Under the pieces are notes generated by a model, which saw only the letters and a list, made by a program, of their open reading frames with translations, was not told the DNA's origin and ran no database searches. From Punica granatum (Eukaryota; Streptophyta; Magnoliopsida; Myrtales; Lythraceae), in assembly GCF_007655135.1 (NCBI RefSeq), contig NC_045132.1, positions 8,308,001-8,372,000 on the forward strand: DNA of 64,000 bases, read 5' to 3'. This document shows positions 53,153 to 64,000 of this stretch, piece by piece; the first letter of the stretch is position 1, and each line of letters starts with the position of its first letter. The position numbers and the translations under genes are program-made.

Positions 53153-53345
53153 GTGAATAGTGCACCCGTAGCAGCACGCTCCCTCCCGCGCGTCCAGCCG
53201 CGCGCACGCGTGCCCAGCCATGCGCCCGCGCACCCGCACGCCCGCGCGCCCGCCGCCCGCGCCCGCACGCCCGCGCGCCCAGCCCGCATCCGCGCACACA
53301 GCCGCGTGCCTGCCCGCGCGCCTCCCGTGCACTCCAACCGCCCTC
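53153..53345. repeat. GC-rich simple-sequence island inside the LTR
   Basis: This stretch is a run of CCCGCGC, GCCCGCACG and GCGCACGC words, far above the local GC content. Every frame on both strands is open because of the composition, giving Arg/Ala/Pro-rich artificial proteins. It lies in the presumed transcribed leader of the LTR. Confidence 0.8.
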
Positions 53346-55282
53346 CCCGTGCACCTAGCTCCTCGAACGTGCATCCTTTGCATCCGAGCATCCTTCCAAG
53401 CGTTCTACCGAGTCACCCGACTTTCGAACACTTCCCCGACTCTTTCCTCGTATCCCGAGGCTAGGTAAATCACTCTTGACTTAGAGGAGTTAGGGTTTTT
53501 TACATTTATTGCATGTTCATGGAGTTATATGGTGCATAAAGCATGTTCACTTGCAAGGCTTAATTTTCATACACTTTCATGTTATATTATGCATGCTCGT
53601 CATCATATAACATGTTAGCATGTCAGGAAACATTTGGATCGACCCTCGGAAGACCTTCCCGACCCGAAATAAGCAAAAGAGCTCTCGGGTTTGCTTCAGG
53701 AAGAGGTAATCGAGACTTGGCTTGCTTTCCTCGGGTTAAGAACGGCCTTCTTAGCCAGATCTAAGTTCGATTCCCGAGTTTTCTCGTGTTTTCTTACATG
53801 CATGAAGTTGGTATTATTTTATCGATTCCTTAAATAACTTGTTTGTGCACGTTTCCATGTTCGAATGTGTTATTCAAATCATGGCAATACCGACTTTCGT
53901 TTAATCGTGTCATTTATCATGTTTGTCGTTTAAGCATGCGAGAAATGATTCGAAACGAGACGGGGAAACCTCGTGGAACCCCATTCGGGCCATGGAACCT
54001 CTCGGTTATCTCCAAGGAGAAGTGACCGAGAGCCTCTTAGACTCGTACGGGTTGCATGAGGCTTCCTCTTCCCATTTTGAGTCCGTTCTCGGCTTTCGTG
54101 TAATTTACAATTTACCTTATCGTCGCAATATCGCATGAAAATGTCTTTTCAAAACAAAGCATGCATGGATTTGGGTATCGATGACTCATTTGGGTCCATT
54201 CGGTTACGAAGGTAGTTTCGGTCATTGGACCAAATTATCCTCGATCCTCATGGAATCGTCTTGCTCATCGAGTCGCGAATCGTTTTCATAATTAATACAT
54301 TCGGCACAACCCTTAAGCATTAATTCCACAAACGGGTTAATCGGGACGCTCACATGATTAAACCCACTTCACAATGATAAAGTTTACACGAATTGGCCAT
54401 TAACTGATAACTCGCGTTGATGAGTTGTCAAATAACGTTGGTGCCCTTTTCAAACTTATCAATTTCAAAACCCGAAACGCGCTGTCTGATGTAGCATGGA
54501 CGTCTGAAAAGGGCTTATGTGTCTCAACTTGAGTTTTTACCTGATTCCAGGTAACTCAGGTTAGGATACAGAAGATCTTTCTAGATCACTTCCGGGCAGA
54601 TCGACTGGTTCTTTGGCTTTTTCGAGGTTCTTGCACAACCCTGGACGATCCAGGGATTTGGTTGACATCGGCTACAGGCCGAGGTGGTCCAGACTACGAT
54701 GTTTCCCCTTTTCTGAAAACAATTTTCAAATAAAGGGCAAAATCGTCTTTTCACAATTCAGCGACACCCTAGGGTTAGCATGACAAGAACACTACAATAC
54801 GGGATAAGAACGGGCTACCTGTTCAGGTGCAGGTTCATCTGCATAGCCTTTTCTTATCTAACTGATGAGTTTCTGTCATCCTAACATAGACTCGGGTAAC
54901 TAGAACGGTTATCTCTGTCAGAAAACATGCAAAATGCTGATTAATCTTTCACTCGACCTAACCAAACACTAGATAATGGTTAGGAGAAATTTTAGATTCC
55001 AAATCTAGAGTCAAAACACGAGTTTGGCTAATTCAGTGGAAATTCAGTGTCACAATACAGAACAACTGTAAAAGCAATTCATACACATGAGATTTGACCC
55101 TAAAACATTGGCACGTGCTTGTTTGTCTAGGGTAGGATTTGCATGCCAAAATACCCTGGATTAACAACTTGTTAAAACACGTACATTCGGTGAATACAAA
55201 CACATTGTCTGTTATCTACATGTTGCGTGTTATCTTTTCGCACCTGTTTGCCATGGGGGTCGAGCCTGATCCCTAGGCCGAA

Positions 55283-55370
55283 TAATATTAGGGTTCAACG
55301 CCCTAATCATCGATCACAGGGTCCAACGCCCTAATCAACACTCACAGGGTCCAACGCCCTATTCAGTGAG
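55283..55370. repeat. Three ~29-bp tandem repeats with a hairpin motif
   Basis: The unit AGGGT[TC]CAACGCCCTAATCA plus a short spacer occurs three times (near 55290, 55317 and 55346). Each contains the inverted pair AGGGT..CGCCCT, so each could fold into a small stem-loop in RNA. Confidence 0.7.
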
Positions 55371-56004
55371 AGCGTGCATTGAATTTCAGTTCTTCGGTCT
55401 TTTCCCTAAACTCACGGTGAGTTAGAGCGGAATAATAACCGAACGCAAGTCGACTGGAATTCGGCCATTTGTAATTTGTATTTATTGTTTTCGAGAGTAT
55501 TGTAAGGACTTTTATTATGTACATTTGTTCTGTAAGAATTCCAGTCGGTGAGCGAACGGTCTGAGAGTCGAATTAATCGAATTGGTCTAACGCTTGCCCA
55601 GACACAAGTAAATCCAAGATCTCGCGGTTTTGGTTCACGCAAGGATTCAACCTCTATGGTTCGATGAACTATAACGCAAGATTGTGAACCAACTCCCCGA
55701 CATACGGGTTTACTTCTCTCTCGGCTTCTCAACCGACATCTTTTAATTCAGCGAATCTCCGGTGTCAAAACGTGCGAGCCGAGTGCAGCTTAATTCATGC
55801 GGTAAATCATAAAACATGCAAGTCTAGCAAACTAGAGTACCGAAAGGGCGTGCGGGATATAGGCCAGCACGTAACATGAACCCCCGAACACGGATTTTTC
55901 GGTTCCGCACAGATCAATGCCTTAACGACAAATTAGGTGTTCCATACCCCTAAACTTGAGTAACTTATCCGCCCTCGATAAGTGGCGACTCCTTCTCTCA
56001 TTAT

Positions 56005-57230
56005 TACTTCTGGCTGAGAGGAAAATAATGGTGCAAGAAGTAAATATGAAGGGGTCAAAAGCAAGCAAAAGCACCACTTTAAGGATGATGAATGGGTTGG
56101 AATTGGGGAAGGGCAGGGAGGCAACATCATGAAGGAAGAGAGAAACCAAGGCATAGAAGAATATACAATTTGATCAGGAAGAAGGAGAAGAAGAGCAGGA
56201 AGGACAAGCCAGCGAAAGAATCATCTCGGAAAGTGCGGTTTGCTGATAATGTGGAGATTTTTCCTTTCTCAAGACAGTCCAAGCAAAGGAAATGCCTGAG
56301 AAAAAGACCAACTAGTGCGGGGCAAGCGATTCTCCCTGGAAGAAGATGCGCTAATCAAGAAGGCTGTGCAAATTTATAAAAGATCATGGGCCGAGTGGAG
56401 GAGGTCTGAGGATGATTCTATGCTGCTGAGAGAATGCTGAAACCAGGCACTGCTGAGAGGAAATAGGGGCTGCTTTGCCGTGGAGGCCTAGTTCGAGTAT
56501 GTATTATCGAATGCATATATTGTTTGAGAGGAGTGAAACTCGTTCCTGGACTCAATAGGAGTATGATCTCATCAGGGAGTTCCACGAAGAGCACGAACCC
56601 TGGTTGATGCTATTAGGAAGCACAGGATTCGAGTAATGGACACGTGGCGGAGGATAAAACTGCCCGACCTGAAGAATGGGTGCTGGAGCCAAGAGGAGTA
56701 CCGGAACCTGTTCAACCTCGTGAACATGGACTTGCAAATGAAGGCTGTGGAAGAGAAGGTCTCCAGGCATGGGATGCTGAATTATAATGTCTGCTGGGAG
56801 GCTATAAGCCGGAAGTTGTCCACCCAAACGAATGCAAGCTGTTGTACTAAATGGTAAAAACAGTTGATGTCTCCCATGGTGGCTGAAGGAGAATGGGCGG
56901 ATGCTGATGACTATAGGCTCCTCGATACCCTCTTTTGCCTTAGATGGTTGCTCAATGGAAGATTTTGATTGGTATTGTCTTGTCGAGAATAGGCCAGGGG
57001 TAGTGTCCTGGAAACGTTGGGCCCAGTCCCAGATGGTCAGGCACATTGGGGAGCACAGGATGAAATCCTCTGTTGAACAGGTGGAGATCCTTTCGAAGCG
57101 ATGCTGCCCCAATCTGCTACAAGTAAGGGACGCATGGGACAAGAAATGCCGGCGAGGATTGATTGGGAATTTTGGATGCTTCATCTTCCTTATGTCGAAC
57201 CTATGCCGTAACAGTGTAGCACCTTCGTGA
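56005..57230 (+). pseudogene. Myb-like gene, copy 2, broken
   Basis: This matches copy 1 from about 50385 onward and continues past the point where copy 1 is cut. Readable blocks are RFADNVEIFP (about 56240-56270), DTWRRIKLPDLKNGCWSQEEYRNLFNLVN (56640-56730), HGMLNYNVCWEAISRKLSTQ (about 56770-56830), PMVAEGEWADADDYRLLDTLF (about 56870-56940), then in another frame RWAQSQMVRHIGEH and VEQVEILSKRCCPNLLQ. These are the successive Myb/SANT repeats of the Pol I termination factor-like family. Frameshifts (near 56280, 56620 and 56940) and stops (TAA at 56856) show it is not functional. Confidence 0.7.
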
Positions 57231-57740
57231 TTCGGGTTTATTCTTCGTCACCTCCAGGTTATCTTGCAGCTGCTGTTAGATTTGATCGTAGAGGAATCCA
57301 GGTTCGGCTCTTTCATGTCGTATTGTGAAGTTAATTTGTTTACACAGCTTCGATTATCTCTTATGTTCTCTGTTCAACTTAAGATCAATTTGGAAATTCT
57401 TGGTATTTTGACATGTCGATGCTCGCCGGGCATCATGTTATTGCCCTGCACTTTAGCTTCTGAAAGTGCTGACATATGGTATACGATGACCATGCTAATT
57501 AGCGCAAACCATTCTTATCAAGCAAAGTAAATGAGAAACCAACTGGCCTGAACTTTCGTCGACCGGTTCATCCTCGATCATACGGAACCGGTCTGCAACA
57601 GGATGGCCCATTCCGGGCTACCAAACAGCCTTCTTGCTGTACTCATTTTTGAGTTCGTATATGTCCCTGAGCCAATTAAGCTCAAGCTTTAAAGGCGATG
57701 CACAATCAAGCTCGAGCCATAAGTGGTATTGCCCCATGTT
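57231..57740. other. 3' region of Myb copy 2, no further gene
   Basis: T-rich sequence at 57240-57530 resembles a 3' UTR. The remainder up to the SINE target site has no supported feature. Confidence 0.35.
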
Positions 57741-57925
57741 TTTTTTTTTTGCTAACCCGGGGTGTCCAAGTTTCGCCCGAGTAATTCCCGGGGCTCTGTG
57801 AACCCCCGGCGGTGCACAGAGCGGATAATCACGCCAAAGGCGCTCCGGTGGCCCCAAGGGATTCGAACCCGGGATCGGGTGCAAACTTAGGCGCACCTTA
57901 ACCACTAGGCCAATCCTCTTGGGAT
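57741..57925 (-). mobile_element. Au-like SINE with 17-bp target duplication
   Basis: On the minus strand it begins (ATCCCA)AGAGGATTGGCCTAG, carries a Pol III A box (TGGCCTAGTGGT) and B box (GGGTTCGAATCC), then a ~100-bp non-tRNA body and ends with a poly-A run (poly-T at 57741-57750 on the plus strand). Identical 17-bp flanks TGGTATTGCCCCATGTT (57724-57740 and 57926-57942) show retroposition. Length and head sequence match the Au SINE family of flowering plants. Good conservation of both boxes and the target duplication suggests a relatively young insertion. Confidence 0.85.
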
Positions 57926-57942
57926 TGGTATTGCCCCATGTT

Positions 57943-58543
57943 AGCTGGCCCTGAACTTGTTCAAGGATATAATCATCCTGAAATAATGACTGTGAAATTA
58001 CTGTACATTCGAAATAAGTAATTTAAATACCATGAATATAATTACTTAAATTTCTTGTAAGTTACTTGCAATAAACCATAATAGAATAAGTTACTCCTAC
58101 GTCGTGCGCATGTGTTTAGTGTAAGTTATTATGCATACTTCTAATAAATTATATGAATTCTGAGTAAGTTACCGTGGAATTTTACCTCTTGGGCTGTAAT
58201 TTGTAAAAAGTCTACTCGATTTATTCTAAAAGACGAGAAGTCAGAGAAATTAATGGAAAGTGTAGTGGCCTTCGTTCCGAGTCACCTATTGGCTCTTGTA
58301 TACCCGAAAGAATTAATCATGAAAATTTTATATAAAATTAAATCTCAATGAAGTAAATTAAAAAAATAATATTGTTACAACACTTTGGTATATCAAAAAG
58401 GGCTTTACTTCCTAATATTTACATTTGCTTTGGCTTCAAAATTTGTAACGATGAAGGGTGGAGGGGATGAGAGAAGATTAAGAAGAAAGCAACTTACATA
58501 CCCAAAATGATGTAAAAGGACCCTCCTAAATCATTTAACTTCC
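57943..58543. other. Intergenic DNA, 3' flank of the DUF620 gene
   Basis: AT-rich sequence with several TAAGTTACT-like words; no gene. The part close to 58544 should include the DUF620 3' UTR. Confidence 0.4.
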
Positions 58544-60442
58544 TCAACAAAACTGCTGCCCTTTGCGGAGCTCCTTCGGAGGCAGGAAATCCTCCGCTGT
58601 CAGCCCCCAGACATTAAAGTCGACGTCTTCGAGCTTCCAAAGCTCTTGGATCTCCCTCTTGTGGTTGGCCGACTGCTCCCCATACCTGAACACTGTGACG
58701 GTCGTCCTACCCCGGTGAGCCACATTCACGCCGTCCACGTACTTGTATTCATCCATCACTGATTCGGTGCTTGTCTCCCAAAACACGTCTTCGTCCCCCT
58801 TGGTCTTCATCCTCAGGAGTCTCGAGTCCTCGAACTGGATCAGGAGCCCTGACCGCTGACTAAAGTAGCCCCAGATCGTGTGGTGGATGATCTCGTAGTT
58901 GGGGCCACTCTGGGCCTCCCTTGCTGCTGGCCCAGTCTCGAGTTTCAGGATAAAGCAATCCTCGTCGTTTATGATCTTCTCCCCGATGCACATTGCATCA
59001 AGAAACAAGTTCGCAGTCGATCTTGGGTCCAGTCCCTGACAGGAAATGCATTCATCATTCTATCAGCCGTCACGTCACGCGTTAAGTATCTTATCATGCC
59101 TTGTCACGGCCATATGGCCCGAACCACTTATATCATGATTGTGTGTGCAGGGTGCACTCTTCTCTTTATCAACTTTGTTCTTTATTGTTCATGAATTGAA
59201 TCCTATAAATAGTTCATGAAGCTGAAATAGATGTGTAATCGATGTTGAAGATAGATAGGTCACCTGCAAGAACCTACGGAGGGGCCTCGGGGGGCCTGTT
59301 GAGATGGGCGTCTGTTGGTTCGAGGAGTGACGCCACGAGAGCTTGCCGTTACTTCCACAGATGACCTTGCACCCGGAAACTACAATCTCGAGGCTCCAGA
59401 GATCGGGGTTCTTTTGCAAGAGCAAGAACCCGCCCACTTCTTGGGTGCTCTTACCGTCGATGCTCTCTTCACCTTGGTGGAAGTCTGAGGCGTTGATTTT
59501 AACCTGTCCGGTCACACACATGCTGTTCACCGAGTTCATGGCTTGTTGCCCTCCTATGGCCGCGGTGTACTGTTGTACTATGTATTTCGCTGTCGAAGCT
59601 TCCTGCATAAAATATATGTATTATCATGCAACCAAACATATCATTTCATAAATAACGACATGTACGTCGCATTTGGTTGTAGATGACATGAAGCTCCATG
59701 GAACTGACTAGCGAAGTTTCGCATGTAACATAAATTTGTAAATTGTGTAGTCCTCTAATATAAGAGGTGGACTAATTCCTCACATATGTGAGGAACGCAC
59801 CAGTGTTTCGCAGCTGAGTGATTTCTACGAGCCTGTGAACTTCCTTCAAGCTGGAACAAATCCGGTGACGGGGTCAGATTCAGATTCGTTGCATCTACAT
59901 TGCATCTGAGTTCTGTGTTCTCAGACGTTATTGCACGACTGAGCGATGATCTTGTCACAGGATTGACTGTTGGTTCTGTCTCATCGCGATGCTCATCATG
60001 GTATATTTACAGAGATCACATATGGTTTTGAACATAGAAATGGTAACAGAATAAAATGCAATGCATGTATAACAAACTATCTGCCAATGATGATCTCATT
60101 GACCATAAATTAAGCTTTTTCATTGGGACAATCCAGGTAACATGAGAAACTCACGATGGAGCAGTCGCGGATGGGACGTTGGATCGGGTTGACGACCTGG
60201 ACCTGGAGGGGGATGAGAGGGGACCCCACTAGGTAGAGGAGGAAACGGAGCTCGTTGAAACGGGCGGCTATGATCGGGGAGGACCACTTATCGGACGTCT
60301 GGGCCTTCATCCACGTGAGCATGTTCTGCATCCGCAGGCCGACGTTGCTGCCCATGCTTGCAAACATCTCCTCTGGTATCGGCACCTCCAACACTGTCTC
60401 CAGGCCATCCTCCCGGTCAATGTTCGGACACAGTCGCCTCAT
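58544..60442 (-). CDS. DUF620-family protein
   Basis: This is a plant-specific, lipoprotein-like protein of unknown function. Three exons (minus): 60155-60442, 59264-59602 and 58544-59035; GT-AG introns, all phase 0, total 372 aa. The family's hallmarks are all present: MRRLCPNIDREDGLETVLEV at the start, EEMFASMGSN, MLTWMKAQTSDKWS, then TAKYIVQQYTAAIGG, VVSGCKVICGSNGKLSWRHS and GLDPRSTANLFLDA. The last part has IIHHTIWGYFSQRSGLLIQF, VTVFRYGE and DVDFNVWGL. Length agrees with Arabidopsis members. No defect is seen. A short minus frame at 59755-59958 falls inside intron 1 and is not needed for a continuous protein. Confidence 0.92.
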
Positions 60443-60481
60443 AATCTAATCTAATATGTATGTAATCGGACGTTAATAACG

Positions 60482-60486
<5 letters not shown>

Positions 60487-60515
<29 letters not shown>
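60487..60515. repeat. (GA)n microsatellite in the DUF620 leader
   Basis: About 14 GA units lie ~45 bp upstream of the DUF620 ATG. On the transcribed sense this is a (TC)n tract; CT-rich leaders of this kind are common in plant core promoters and 5' UTRs and can affect expression. Confidence 0.75.
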
Positions 60516-60517
<2 letters not shown>

Positions 60518-61140
60518 AGAGTTTGAAAGAAGGGAGGAAGAAAAGGATGAAATGAGTCAAAAGGGTTGATTGATTGATTGATTAACCAATTAACCTCCAC
60601 CTCTCTCGTTTGTTTCAAGGATCGCTAGAGAGAGAGGAGAAGCAATTAATTGGTTTGGCTCTGTCTTTTGTTTTGGTTTTAATTTTTCGTTTTTTTGATG
60701 GTTAATTTTGGGCTTAAAGGCAGCCCTTGGTCGTAGGTGGTCGGGTGCGCCAGAATAGATCTGGTTTTTGTATATTTATGTATAAATTCTTTTTGGGTGA
60801 TTGTATACTTTTATTTTGGCCTATTTTGGCCAATGAAATGCACAATTGCAGCTGGCCATATACAACCAAGGTTTCCTCTACCTGGCGCTCCCCCAGGAAG
60901 AGAAATCCCATATTTGGCATGCCTAAGGAATAAAAAATAAGAGGGTAATTTTGTAAGTCAGACTTAATTTTTTCTTTTTCCCGTTTATGAGGAAGAGGAA
61001 GGTCTATGATTTGGTAAAAGAATATGACAATAGGAGGCAAATTGAAGTTCCACTAATGAAGATCAAACTCGATAAATGTTTATGATCCGGTGAAAGAATA
61101 TGAGAATAGGAGGTAAATCGAAGTTCTATTAATGAAGATC
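60516..61140. other. DUF620 upstream region with a 70-bp tandem duplication
   Basis: Upstream of the gene, 61003-61071 and 61078-61146 are two copies of one block: GGTCTATGATTTGGTAAAAG (variant TTTATGATCCGGTGAAAG), GAATAGGAGGTAAAT and ATTAATGAAGATCAAACT. No gene is supported. Confidence 0.5.
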
Positions 61141-61600
61141 AAACTTGGCGGTTTCAAGGGATCTTAGTGCAGGAGACCTCACTGAGATCCCCCAAATTCC
61201 CATTGAGATCCCCCGAAATCGATGGATGGGTGGCTGGAAGGGATGCCCCCACCAGCCCAATTTGGCCAAATTCGAAGGTGGAGGCATCCTCGCCGACCAC
61301 TCAACCACCGATCGAGGTCATCGGCAGATGGTATGCCCCCAGTACCTCAATTTAGGAGAACCCTGCTGACAAAATTCCCAAATGGGGGCGGGCCCAGTAG
61401 GAATGTCCCCACCCTCGATTTTGAGGATTTCAGTAAGGTATGGCACTGCGATACCCCAAATTGGGGGAGTAGGGGAGTCCCCTCCAACCACCCACCCCCA
61501 ACAGAGGTTGCCGGCGGCTCTGACCCCATTAGTGACCTTTGCTGTAAGGGCCATTGGAGATGCCCCACCACCGTGTCCATGAATTCTTTTTTTATTTTTT
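61141..61600. repeat. GC-rich dispersed repeat (CCCAATTGGGG-type)
   Basis: Open frames on both strands result from composition. Words such as CCCCAAATTGGGGG, GAGGTTGCCGGCGG and GATCCCCCAAATTCCC recall the GC-rich blocks at 27320-27540, 28498-28860 and 37200-37320. It is probably a non-autonomous repeat family of this genome. Confidence 0.45.
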
Positions 61601-64000
61601 TAGTTTATTGTTTATGTTTTTTAATCTATCTGTTTGTCATGTTACCATAAATGGTTAGCCACGCCAACAAATTGGATGGAATTACTGACAGATGATAGAT
61701 ATGCAAATAATAGTGTGTGCTTTTATTTGCCATAAAAAAATAGCTTGTGATAAAATTGAAAATGGGGGCAAAGTTCATGATTTTTTGAGTTATTTCCCTT
61801 ATTATTTCATTGTATTAAAACCATAAGCCTTATTAAAAAAAGAAAATCATATTGATAACTGATTATTCAGAAAAAAAATTGTATCAATAATTAACCGATG
61901 TGATTCATAGGTTAATGCATGTCAAACTTTGTTATTTTAAGTTATTAATAATGTCATGAAAAAAAATGTTCAGTCAGCACGCCAAAATAGACGTCTTTTT
62001 AAAATTAATTCCTACAATATACTTCCCCAAAATCTATTTCTCAAAGTAGACTTATGTTGTTGTCTCAATTATTATTCCAATCCCTTAACTTTATAAATTG
62101 TTTCATTTAAATCCTTTTTAAAAATAAACTCTTTTATTTATTAGTATTAGTATTAGTATTAGTATGAGTGAATTCTTTATAAGATTGTCATTAGACTTAT
62201 TCTTAAATAGATTACCATGAACCAAAATTTGAATTTTATAAAAAAAAATTATTAGAGTTTAACCAAGTGATTTTCATCTCGTACAAAAATATAGATAAAA
62301 TTATGAATATAAATTTATCCATTTCATTTAGATTAGATAGTAGATCGATATACATAACAAGCGTTTTGGAATGAAATTCTTTCATCAGTGTTTACATTAT
62401 ATAATTTTGACATATATGTTTTTTTCTAGAAATTTAAGACTTGAGGATTATAATGCATTACTAACGTCTTAAAGTTTTATACAATGCGAAATAAAAAATA
62501 AAAAAATAAATTTTAATACACAGAAATTCTTCACTAGTACATTATTGATGTGAAATATATAAGTAAATATACTTAAATTGTAGCAATTCTAAAATAAGAG
62601 TAAAAACTACATAAATATCTATTCATTTTTCAAGGATAAACTTCTATTATGAAAAGGCATATTTTTCGAGGTAGAAAAGTCACAAGAGTCTTTTATATGA
62701 AGTATTTCCTACAAAATAAATTGAAAATTTATGAATGTTAGTATAAAATAATATTAAATATTTAAATTGATATATTGAATGCACATTAAATGTATAAATT
62801 CTATTTTACTATATGTAGACTAGTTTTCTATCCCATATATTGCACGGGTTCGTTTTCATATATTTCTATATATACCATTTTTTATTATAATTATTTACAT
62901 TTTGAGACACAAATTTCTGATTAAAAATAATAAAAATTTCCAATTAATTATAATTTATAAATATTTATCTTAATATGTTTTGTTAAAAATTAGAGTAAAT
63001 TAAATATTTTTTTGCCAAATAGCAAGTTAATTATTATAATAATATTTTGAAACTACTAATTTCAATTGCTATGCATCATAATATTTTTGTCAATTATCAA
63101 TATAGAGTGACTTATATTAAATTTCGTAATTAGAATAAAACTTCATTTCACTCATTTTTTAAGCAATATTTGCGAGATTCTTATTTTGGAAGTCTTATTT
63201 TTATTTTATTTATGTGTTTTTAAACTTATAGCGCTAGATCATAATATTTTTCATTTATAAGATCATAACTTTTTCAAAAATTATATTTTTATTAATGAAG
63301 GTTGAACATTTATATATCATTTTTATAACAATTATTTTGAAATTTGGAAAATATCTTGACTTCTTAATATAGGAAAATATTTTAAATAATTAATTTCAAC
63401 TTTCATGCGATAATTGAATAAGAAAATTGGAGTAAGTTTGCATGGTTCAATATGTATTTTGCAACAAATAGTCAAGATTTGTTGTAGATGATATCCTTAT
63501 CATAAACTCATATATATTTACTTCATTAACCATTTTATAAATATGTAATTTTTGTGACATCCTTGTTTAATTTTTTATATGATCACAAATTCGTAAATGA
63601 TAATAACAATTTTTATCTTATAATAAAAATTATGTTAACATCCAATTAAATAAATGAAATTCAACTTTTAAAATTTTGTTCATTAGTGACGGATCATTTA
63701 TTGATATAGGAGTGAATTCTAGTTATATGACCAAAAATTCGAAGAATTAATAATTTTTTCTTTGGGAAATTTTTATATGAAAAATTAATTATTTTTGTAT
63801 TTATCTTTGAATTATACGTGCTTTGTCCTTTTCACACATTTATTTCATTTCTATAATGATTATATATATAGTATATTTTAAAAATATTTTGCTTCTTAAG
63901 AATCATAAAAATAATAATAAAAAAATAGTTCAAAATTTCACACAATAATTTTTGAATAATAAATTTAAATGGAATATTACTAACAATATTTTTTTGGAAA
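61601..64000. other. Very AT-rich DNA, no gene; possible Helitron-derived segment from 62820
   Basis: This contains a short ATTAGT repeat (62145-62168) and no supported coding sequence. Near 62819 the minus strand reads CCCGTGCAATATATGGGATAG then AAAACTAG and T, a possible Helitron 3' end; the AT-rich DNA from there to the window edge would then be its interior. The edge cuts the segment, so the other end cannot be checked. Confidence 0.35.

Larger units (their letters stand above)
51198..55992 (+). mobile_element. Large Ty3/gypsy-type LTR (~4.8 kb), solo or truncated
   Basis: The left end reads TGTCAGCACCCCATTTTGGC, the usual start of plant gypsy LTRs, and cuts directly into the Myb exon. 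The right end carries TGGCGACTCC (55983-55992), matching the start of the tRNA-Arg-type primer site used by Ogre/Tat elements, after which the sequence changes to Myb copy 2. A TATA box (TATAAATA near 52810) would drive transcription from about 52840. No gag or pol lies inside. The ~4.8-kb size is large but within what Tat/Ogre LTRs reach. The target duplication expected for a simple solo LTR is not visible on the right, so the right flank was probably rearranged. Confidence 0.6.

Noticed and set aside
53106..53468. Five overlapping long frames on both strands (Arg/Ala/Pro-rich)
   Set aside because: They arise from the GC-rich simple sequence inside the LTR, which has almost no stop codons in any frame; none shows a domain.
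57835..57910. A tRNA-like gene with A and B boxes
   Set aside because: The boxes belong to the head of the SINE: a ~100-bp body, poly-A tail and 17-bp target duplication follow, and no cloverleaf with an anticodon arm is complete.
61222..61650. 142-codon plus-strand frame near the right end
   Set aside because: It runs through a GC-rich dispersed repeat open in several frames, with no domain.

Overview
This is nuclear DNA from a flowering plant, most likely a eudicot. The evidence is multi-exon genes with GT-AG introns, plant-specific families (DDM1, DUF1195, DUF620), a plastid-targeted protein, and many plant-type transposons (MULE, PIF/Harbinger, hAT, Ty3/gypsy, an Au-like SINE, MITEs). 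The GC-rich dispersed repeats built on 'CCCAATTGGGG' loosely recall Myrtales genomes, but that is only an impression. No bacterial, phage or CRISPR features are present.

Layout. 1-3790: decayed LTR-retrotransposon-like DNA, including three diverged ~160-bp tandem repeats. 3792-9920 (minus): a complete 15-exon DDM1 gene, the SNF2-type remodeler that keeps transposons methylated; all exon phases close to give 755 aa. 10770-10938: a small PIF-type MITE. 11440-22250: a degenerate Mutator-like (MULE) transposase gene. A 4.2-kb PIF/Harbinger element sits in what looks like one of its introns, and the MULE body together with the first ~32 bp of the PIF end has been tandemly duplicated (period ~2.88 kb). 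22764-23345: a 582-bp hAT MITE with a perfect 8-bp target duplication. 23346-29126: AT-rich intergenic DNA with MITEs and degenerate tRNA-derived repeats. 29135-34242: a complete 5.1-kb hAT element with a perfect 8-bp target duplication and an uninterrupted 697-aa, 3-coding-exon transposase. 35773-36264 (minus): a single-exon gene for a plastid membrane protein with an internal 37-residue repeat. 39877-43857 (minus): a DUF1195 membrane-protein gene. 45700-46870 (minus): a decayed gypsy gag. 47636-47855: a second PIF-type MITE. 49943-57230: two tandem, broken Myb-like genes (RNA polymerase I termination factor-like) separated by a ~4.8-kb LTR-type sequence whose left end lies inside a Myb exon. 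57741-57925: a SINE with a 17-bp target duplication. 58544-60442 (minus): an intact 3-exon DUF620 gene. 60443-64000: repeats and very AT-rich DNA, possibly Helitron-derived.

The intact host genes (DDM1, the plastid protein, DUF1195, DUF620) are all on the minus strand, are unrelated in function and form no operon-like unit. The rest is a nested transposon landscape whose order of events can be partly read: MULE first, then PIF into its intron, then a tandem duplication with one breakpoint inside the PIF end. I found no convincing undescribed molecular system. The points most worth following are the nested MULE/PIF duplication, whose two copies differ almost only by short indels, the apparently complete hAT and PIF transposases, and the link between the PIF element and two MITEs in the window.
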